A stretch of DNA of 11,371 nt from Acidimicrobiia bacterium (GTDB lineage Bacteria; Actinomycetota; Acidimicrobiia; Spongiisociales; ZC4RG35). Position 1 is the first letter of the stretch; every line of letters begins with the position of its first letter. This document shows, piece after piece, positions 7,060 to 11,371 of the stretch. The stretch spans positions 1-11,371 of the forward strand of contig JAOUGY010000104.1 of the NCBI GenBank assembly GCA_029865445.1, read 5' to 3'. The notes under the pieces were generated by a model. The model was not told where the DNA came from and searched no databases. It saw only the letters and a program-made list of their open reading frames with translations. A program made the translations under genes and the position numbers.

Positions 7060-7121
7060 TTCCTGGTCATCTGGCCGGGAACGGTCCAGACGGGCAGCTA
7101 CACGACCTGGGTGGAGATGGC

Positions 7122-8111
7122 GTGAATATCGGACTGTTGGGCGCAGGGCGCATCGGCGCACTCCATGCACAGACTCTGGTGCGGCATCCTGCCATCAGCC
7201 GGCTTCTGGTCTTCGACCCCATCGTGGCTCGGTCGACGGAGCTGGCGGCCACGGTCGACGCCGAGGTCGCCGGCTCTGTCGAAGAGCTCCTCGCCGCCGT
7301 CGATGCCGTGTTCATCGCCTCCAGTACCGACTCGCACGCCGGATTCCTCGTGCAGGCGGCGAGGGCGGGACTCCCCGTCTTCTGCGAGAAGCCGATCGCG
7401 TCCGACCTGGAGTCCACGGACCGGGCGATCGAGGCCGTCGATCGGGCGGGAATCCCCGTGTTGATGGGGTTCAACCGGAGGTTCGATGCCGGGTTCCAGC
7501 GAGCTCGGGCGGTGGTCGCCGACGGCACATTGGGACAGCTCATGCTCGTCGTGGGCCACCACCATGATCACCGGCCGCCACCCGAGGAGTACATCCCGGT
7601 GTCGGGTGGCCAGTACAAAGACCAGCTCATCCACGACTTCGACCTGCTGAGGTTTGTCACTGGGGACGAGGTGGTGGCCGTTCATGCCGCCGGAAGCTCC
7701 GTCGGTCTCGAGATGGTTGCCAAGTACGCCGATACCGCCGTGTCCATCGTGACCCTGTGGCTACGCTCCGGGGCGATGGCGGTGTTGTGTGGGGCCCGGC
7801 AGGACCCCGTTGGCTACGACGTCCGCATGGAGGTCTTCGGCACCGCGGACAGCGTCGCAGTGGGCATGGATGACCGAACTCCAATTCGTTCGCTGGAGGC
7901 CGGCGGTCACGACCCGGTCGATCCCTACCGGGAGTGGCTCGCCAGATTTGGCGCGAGCTATCAGACCGAGGTCGACGCCTTCGTTTCGATGGTGCGGGGC
8001 GAAATCGACAGCCCCTGCACCGTGTACGACGCTCGCGCCGCACTGTCGATCGCCGAAGCCTGCAGCAGGTCGCTCTCGAAGGGCGGGCCTGTGGAGGTGA
8101 GGGCAGCGTGA
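7122..8111 (+). CDS. iolG: Inositol 2-dehydrogenase IolG
   Basis: A 329-residue NAD-dependent Gfo/Idh/MocA enzyme that oxidises myo-inositol to 2-keto-myo-inositol, the first step of the pathway. The nucleotide-binding motif GAGRIG is at 7-12. CEKPIASD (88-95) supplies K90. GFNRRFDAGF (116-125) and SGGQYKDQLIHDFD (161-174) are characteristic of IolG, with D167 and H171 matching the catalytic Asp/His pair (K97, D172 and H176 in the Bacillus subtilis enzyme). Length is normal for IolG. The start is a GTG at 7122 with GGAG at 7113-7116; the frame is open back through the operators, but that stretch is leader. It overlaps iolE by 4 bp (GTGA). Of the three dehydrogenases in the window this one best fits IolG, both by motif and by linkage to iolE. 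Confidence 0.87.
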   Translation: MNIGLLGAGRIGALHAQTLVRHPAISRLLVFDPIVARSTELAATVDAEVAGSVEELLAAVDAVFIASSTDSHAGFLVQAARAGLPVFCEKPIASDLESTDRAIEAVDRAGIPVLMGFNRRFDAGFQRARAVVADGTLGQLMLVVGHHHDHRPPPEEYIPVSGGQYKDQLIHDFDLLRFVTGDEVVAVHAAGSSVGLEMVAKYADTAVSIVTLWLRSGAMAVLCGARQDPVGYDVRMEVFGTADSVAVGMDDRTPIRSLEAGGHDPVDPYREWLARFGASYQTEVDAFVSMVRGEIDSPCTVYDARAALSIAEACSRSLSKGGPVEVRAA

Positions 8112-9025
8112 ACTCGATACTCGACCGGGTTGCGGGAGCCCCGATTACCTGGGGGGTCGACGGTTCGCCCGGATGGGGGTACCTCATGGACCCCGATCGG
8201 GTGCTGTCAGAGATGGTGGAGGTGGGTCTCAAAGCCACCGAGCTGGGACCCGACGGGTACCTCGGCGCGACCACCACCGAAGTGCTGTCCAGGGTGGACC
8301 GCCACGGACTCTCGCTGATCGGAGGCTTCGTGCCTGTCGTGCTCTATGACGAGAGCCTCGTCGGGGACCAGCTCGCCTACTTCGAACGGGCCGCCTCCAC
8401 GCTGTCCGAAGGGGGCGCCGATATCGCAGTGATAGGAGCAGACTCACACGTGGCCGGTTACGACCAGGTGATCGCCCTCGACGACGACCAGTGGGATGTC
8501 TTCTTCGCCCACCTCGAGAGTCTTCAGGGTATCGCCCGCCGATGTGGCGTCACGCCTGCCGTCCACCCGCACTGGGGTATGGCGGTCCAGGGACAGTCCT
8601 CCGTCGACCGGCTGCTGGAGCGATCCGACATAGCGCTGTGTGTCGACACGGGCCACCTCGCGCTCGCCGAGGTCGACACCGAGGCGCTGATCGCTCGCGC
8701 AGGGACTCGGGTCCATCACGTTCACCTCAAGGACCTCGATCTCGCAGCAGCCGAGCGTGTCCGGAACGGAACGGTCGGGTTCCGCCAGGCCGTGATCGAC
8801 GGCATGTTCAAACCGCTGGGAGACGGCGGCGTCGATGTCGGTGGCATCATCGAAGCACTGGAGACGTCGGGATTCGGCGGCTGGTACGTGCTCGAACAGG
8901 ACGTATCGCTCGACTCCGAACCGGCCCCGGGTTGCGGGCCGATCGAGAACGCCAGGAGTAGCGTCGAGTTTCTGCGGGGCCTCGCCGAGCAGGCGAGGGG
9001 ATCGCAGGAAGGAGCGGCCGGGTGA
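8108..9025 (+). CDS. iolE: Inosose dehydratase IolE
   Basis: A 305-residue TIM-barrel enzyme that dehydrates 2-keto-myo-inositol to the trihydroxycyclohexane-dione used by IolD. The N-terminal APITWGVDGSPGWGY (11-25) and ATELGPDGYL (43-52) resemble actinobacterial IolE-type proteins. HPHWG (153-157), DTGH (180-183), HLKD (206-209) and E263 outline the metal site. The HxH-G motif sets it apart from the isomerases of the same fold, such as the hydroxypyruvate-isomerase-like protein encoded at 6175-6960, which has Glu at that strand. The start is a GTG (8108) overlapping the iolG stop as GTGA, preceded by GGAGGTGAGGG (8093-8103). The stop sits in the loop of a short GC hairpin. An IolH/IolI-type isomerase is the main alternative, less likely because of the HxH motif. 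Confidence 0.85.
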   Translation: MNSILDRVAGAPITWGVDGSPGWGYLMDPDRVLSEMVEVGLKATELGPDGYLGATTTEVLSRVDRHGLSLIGGFVPVVLYDESLVGDQLAYFERAASTLSEGGADIAVIGADSHVAGYDQVIALDDDQWDVFFAHLESLQGIARRCGVTPAVHPHWGMAVQGQSSVDRLLERSDIALCVDTGHLALAEVDTEALIARAGTRVHHVHLKDLDLAAAERVRNGTVGFRQAVIDGMFKPLGDGGVDVGGIIEALETSGFGGWYVLEQDVSLDSEPAPGCGPIENARSSVEFLRGLAEQARGSQEGAAG

Positions 9026-9032
9026 CGGCCGC
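9014..9032 (+). other. GC hairpin across the iolE stop codon
   Basis: GCGGCCG (9014-9020) and CGGCCGC (9026-9032) pair perfectly over 7 bp around a 5-base loop, GGTGA, that contains the iolE stop codon. No U-run follows, so it is unlikely to be an intrinsic terminator. It may slow 3' decay or act as a processing boundary between the enzyme genes and the importer genes. Confidence 0.5.
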
Positions 9033-9080
9033 GTAAGAGAGAGAGCCCCCAGCGGGCGAAGAAGGAGGAGGCAAGAGGAG

Positions 9081-10148
9081 ATGAGAAAGAGAGTATGGCT
9101 GTCGTTGCTGGCGGTCCTCGCCCTCGTGCTCGCCGCGTGCACGTCGGTGGACGAGTCCGTCGACACGACAGGCGGTGGAGACGAGCCGGCAACCACGCAG
9201 GCCGGCGGCGATGACACAACCGAGACCAGCGGCGCCGACACGACCGAAACGTCGGAGGACGGTGCGGTGGCCCAGCGCGACTATCGCTTCGTCGTGGTTT
9301 CGCACGGGCAGTCTTCTGATCCGTTCTGGTCAGTGGCGGCGAACGGCGTACAGGCCGCAGCCGACGACATGGGTGTGACCGTCGAATACCAGGCACCCGG
9401 AACCTTCGACATGGTGGAGATGAGTCAGATCATCGATGCCGCCGTGGCTTCACAGCCCGACGGCCTGGTCGTGACACTGCCGGATCCGGAGGCGCTCGGT
9501 GCGTCGGTGGAGGCCGCGGTCGCAGCCGGCATCCCGGTGATCTCGATGAACTCGGGTTCGGACGCGTTCGCCGACCTCGGCGTCCTCGTCCACGTCGGAC
9601 AGACCGAGTACGAGGCCGGGCTCATCGCCGGTCAGCGGATGGCTGCCGAAGGCGTGACCAACGCCCTCTGCATCAACCAGGAAGTCGGCAACGTCGCACT
9701 CGACCAGCGCTGCCAGGGGTTCACCGACGGTCTCGGTGGAACCGTGGAAGTGGTCCCGGTCGACCTGGCCGACCCGGCGGGAACCCAGTCGTCCGTCGAA
9801 GGCGCCATCTCGGCGAACCCCGACGTCAACGGGATCCTCGCCCTCGGCCCGACGGGTGCCATTCCCACGCTGGCGGCGGTCGACTCCGTGGGCGCCGATG
9901 TGGCGCTGGCGACGTTCGACCTCGGACCGGAAGTGCTGCAAGCGATCATCGACGGACAGATGCTGTTCGCCATCGATCAGGCGCAGTACCTCCAGGGCTA
10001 CCTGCCCATCGTGTTGCTGACCAAGTTCCTCGACACGGGCGCCCTGCCGCTCGGGTCGGTCGATCGGGTGATCCTCACCGGTCCCCAGATCGTGACGGCG
10101 GACACGGCAGCAGACGTGATCGGGTTCTCGGAGCAAGGTCTCCGCTGA
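9081..10148 (+). CDS. Lipoprotein sugar-binding protein of a CUT2-type ABC importer
   Basis: A 355-residue extracellular solute-binding lipoprotein. Residues 1-20 are a lipoprotein signal peptide: a basic MRKR start, a hydrophobic core, and the lipobox LAAC with C20 as the lipidated cysteine. Residues 21-65 form a low-complexity Thr/Asp/Glu/Gly linker. From about 68 to the end is a two-lobed periplasmic-binding-protein type 1 domain of the ribose/galactose class; segments include VSHGQSSDPFW (73-83), DGLVVTLPDP (127-136), IPVISMNSGSD (151-161) and a C-terminal strand near FAIDQAQYLQGY (296-307). Context makes inositol the likely ligand, but the sequence does not prove it. Purine-rich AAGGAGG (9062-9068) lies rather far (12 bases) from the ATG, with another GAGGAG directly abutting it. 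The gap after iolE is 55 bases, with no evident promoter. Confidence 0.93.
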   Translation: MRKRVWLSLLAVLALVLAACTSVDESVDTTGGGDEPATTQAGGDDTTETSGADTTETSEDGAVAQRDYRFVVVSHGQSSDPFWSVAANGVQAAADDMGVTVEYQAPGTFDMVEMSQIIDAAVASQPDGLVVTLPDPEALGASVEAAVAAGIPVISMNSGSDAFADLGVLVHVGQTEYEAGLIAGQRMAAEGVTNALCINQEVGNVALDQRCQGFTDGLGGTVEVVPVDLADPAGTQSSVEGAISANPDVNGILALGPTGAIPTLAAVDSVGADVALATFDLGPEVLQAIIDGQMLFAIDQAQYLQGYLPIVLLTKFLDTGALPLGSVDRVILTGPQIVTADTAADVIGFSEQGLR

Positions 10149-10165
10149 CCCGCGATGATGAGCAC

Positions 10166-10188
10166 GGGGGGGCCGCACCGGCCCCCCC
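10166..10188 (+). other. Strong GC hairpin between binding protein and permease genes
   Basis: GGGGGGGCCG (10166-10175) pairs perfectly with CGGCCCCCCC (10179-10188) over 10 G-C pairs around a 3-base loop. No U-run follows, so a classical terminator is doubtful. Such hairpins after binding-protein genes are known to protect the upstream mRNA or lower downstream expression, giving more binding protein than permease. A weaker hairpin, CCCCGA (10185-10190) with TCGGGG (10196-10201), shares the C-run and could only form if the first is open. Confidence 0.65.
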
Positions 10189-10240
10189 GACTCGTTCGGG
10201 GTGGTGGTCGCTCCGGACTGAAACACGGGAGGAGAGAACC

Positions 10241-11302
10241 GTGACACAAGAGACTGCGTCGCCACCCCTCGACGAACGGGTGCGGAAAGTAAGCCTGGCG
10301 ACCCGGCTGGGAACCCGCCCCGAATTCGGTGCACTCGTCGCCTTGATCGTGGTTTGGGTCTTCTTCGCCATCGTCGCCAACGACAACAACTTCGTGAGTT
10401 GGGCCACGACGGCTGCGATTCTCAATCGGGCCGCCCCGCTCGGGATCCTGGCGGTGGCGGTGGCACTTCTCATGATCTCGGGCGAGTTCGACCTGTCCGT
10501 GGGTTCGGTCGTGGGCTTCGCCGGCATGGCGATCATGCTGCTCGTCACGTCATCTTCCCAAGGTGGTTACGCCTGGCCGTTGCTTCCGGCGCTTCTCTTG
10601 GCTGTGGTCATCACCCTGGGGGTGGGGTTCCTCAACGGACTCATGGTGGTCACCACCAAGCTGCCGTCCTTCATCATCACCCTCGGTGCACTGTTCGTGT
10701 TCCGAGGACTGGCGACGGCGATTCCCCGTACCCTCACCAACCGTACCCAGTTGGGAGCGTTCGACTCGATACCCGGATTCGACGGTCTCAACGCGGTCCT
10801 CGGCCAGAAGGTGGAGCTGTTCGGGGCCCGGTTCGACATCGGCATTCTGTGGTGGCTCGTGATCACGGCCCTCGCCACCTGGGTCCTCACCCGGACCCGC
10901 ATCGGGAACTGGATCTTCGGTGTCGGAGGCGACGACAACGCTTCGCGCAACGTCGGTGTTCCCGTGAACAAACTCAAGATCTCCCTCTTCATGACCACCG
11001 CGTTCGCTGCATTTCTCGTTGCCTTGATGCAGGTGACGCAGTTCAAGAGCGCCGACTCGTTGCGAGGTGAGCTTCAGGAGTTCAACGCGATCATCGCCGC
11101 GGTCGTAGGAGGTGTCCTCCTCACCGGTGGCTACGGCTCGGTGATCGGAGCGGCTCTCGGAGCCCTCATCTTCGCCATGGTCCAGCAAGGAATCATCATC
11201 ACCGGCGTCGACGGCGACTGGTTCAAGGTGTTCGTGGGGGCGATCCTCGTAGTCGCCGTGATCTTCAACAACTTCGTCCGGCAACAGGCACAGAAGCGGT
11301 GA
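10241..11302 (+). CDS. CUT2-type sugar ABC transporter permease (RbsC family)
   Basis: A 353-residue inner-membrane permease of the BPD_transp_2 (RbsC/FrcC-like) family. After a roughly 28-residue polar N-terminus come many hydrophobic segments, for example about 29-47, 66-80, 88-103, 112-138, 143-161, 200-216, 247-265, 282-294, 300-320 and 328-344. ISGEFDLSVGSVVG (79-92) is the family signature. The cytoplasmic loop GVGGDDNASRNVGVPVNKLK (227-246) is the expected contact with the ATPase. EFNAIIAAVVGGVLLTGGYG (280-299) is the second conserved region. The GTG start (10241) has GGAGG at 10228-10232, eight bases upstream. It probably forms a homodimeric channel fed by the lipoprotein encoded immediately upstream. 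Its stop overlaps or nearly touches the ATPase start. The inositol substrate is inferred from context. Confidence 0.95.
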   Translation: MTQETASPPLDERVRKVSLATRLGTRPEFGALVALIVVWVFFAIVANDNNFVSWATTAAILNRAAPLGILAVAVALLMISGEFDLSVGSVVGFAGMAIMLLVTSSSQGGYAWPLLPALLLAVVITLGVGFLNGLMVVTTKLPSFIITLGALFVFRGLATAIPRTLTNRTQLGAFDSIPGFDGLNAVLGQKVELFGARFDIGILWWLVITALATWVLTRTRIGNWIFGVGGDDNASRNVGVPVNKLKISLFMTTAFAAFLVALMQVTQFKSADSLRGELQEFNAIIAAVVGGVLLTGGYGSVIGAALGALIFAMVQQGIIITGVDGDWFKVFVGAILVVAVIFNNFVRQQAQKR

Positions 11303-11307
11303 GTGAC

Positions 11308-11371
11308 ATGAGTGACGCACAACCCATCCTCGAGATCAACAACGTTTCCAAGTATTTCGGCTCGGTCATAG
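11308..11371 (+). CDS. Sugar ABC transporter ATP-binding protein, 5' end only
   Basis: Only 21 codons are visible before the right edge. The protein opens with PILEINNVSKYFGSVI, the first strand and A-loop region of ABC ATPases, with Y16 placed to stack on adenine. The Walker motifs lie outside the window. The ATG at 11308 is five bases after the permease stop. An in-frame GTG at 11299 would overlap that stop as GTGA and is an equally plausible start, adding three residues. The order binding protein, permease, ATPase fits a CUT2 importer. Whether the ATPase is single- or double-domain cannot be seen. Confidence 0.88.
   Translation, partial: MSDAQPILEINNVSKYFGSVI

Noticed and set aside
7020..7121. 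N-terminal extension of iolG through the operator region
   Set aside because: It would encode the operators themselves; the Rossmann strand begins at the GTG at 7122, which has its own ribosome binding site.
6961..7121. Riboswitch or small RNA in the iolG leader
   Set aside because: Apart from the promoter and the DNA palindromes I saw no conserved aptamer-like structure; the operators explain the dyads.
10166..10201. Rho-independent terminator after the binding-protein gene
   Set aside because: The stem is strong, but no U-run follows and the permease gene lies just downstream on the same strand. It is kept only as a structural element.
1..11371. CRISPR array, insertion sequence, tRNA or attachment site
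   Set aside because: No periodic direct repeats beyond the two operator copies, no transposase-like protein, no terminal inverted repeats and no tRNA-like cloverleaf were seen.

Overview
The window is GC-rich bacterial DNA, most likely actinobacterial. Signs are frequent GTG starts, strong GGAGG ribosome binding sites, tightly overlapping genes and a lipoprotein with a Thr/Asp/Glu/Gly-rich linker. The linker style hints at Acidimicrobiia or a relative, but that is inference. It holds eleven genes, nine of them complete: most of a myo-inositol catabolic cluster plus a sugar ABC importer. No RNA genes, insertion sequences or CRISPR arrays were seen.

Layout. The left arm (1-4949) is one minus-strand operon read right to left: a Gfo/Idh/MocA dehydrogenase, iolD, iolC, iolB, and the first 38 codons of a class I aldolase cut by the window edge. 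Its four junctions are a 10-nt gap, TGATG, an 11-bp overlap and ATGA. A short divergent region (4950-5072) carries a 14-bp palindrome of LacI-operator type. Rightwards lie a second Gfo/Idh/MocA dehydrogenase and a hydroxypyruvate-isomerase-like TIM barrel (5073-6960). A promoter region (6961-7121) has two more copies of the palindrome. It is followed by iolG, iolE, a lipoprotein sugar-binding protein, a CUT2-type permease and the start of its ATPase, cut by the right edge.

How the genes work together. The importer probably brings in inositol. IolG oxidises myo-inositol to 2-keto-myo-inositol, IolE dehydrates it, IolD opens the ring, IolB isomerises 5-deoxyglucuronate, and IolC phosphorylates the product. 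The truncated aldolase probably splits 2-deoxy-5-keto-gluconate-6-phosphate. The malonate-semialdehyde dehydrogenase (iolA) and the regulator are not in view. The two extra dehydrogenases and the isomerase are not needed for the core myo-inositol route. They suggest side entries for other inositol isomers or a related oxidised-sugar substrate.

Regulation. Three near-identical palindromes (TTGGAACGTTCCAA once, TTGGAACGTTCCAT twice) sit at the two promoter regions, so one LacI-family repressor encoded elsewhere probably controls the whole locus. Two GC-rich hairpins flank the binding-protein gene and may set its expression relative to its neighbours.
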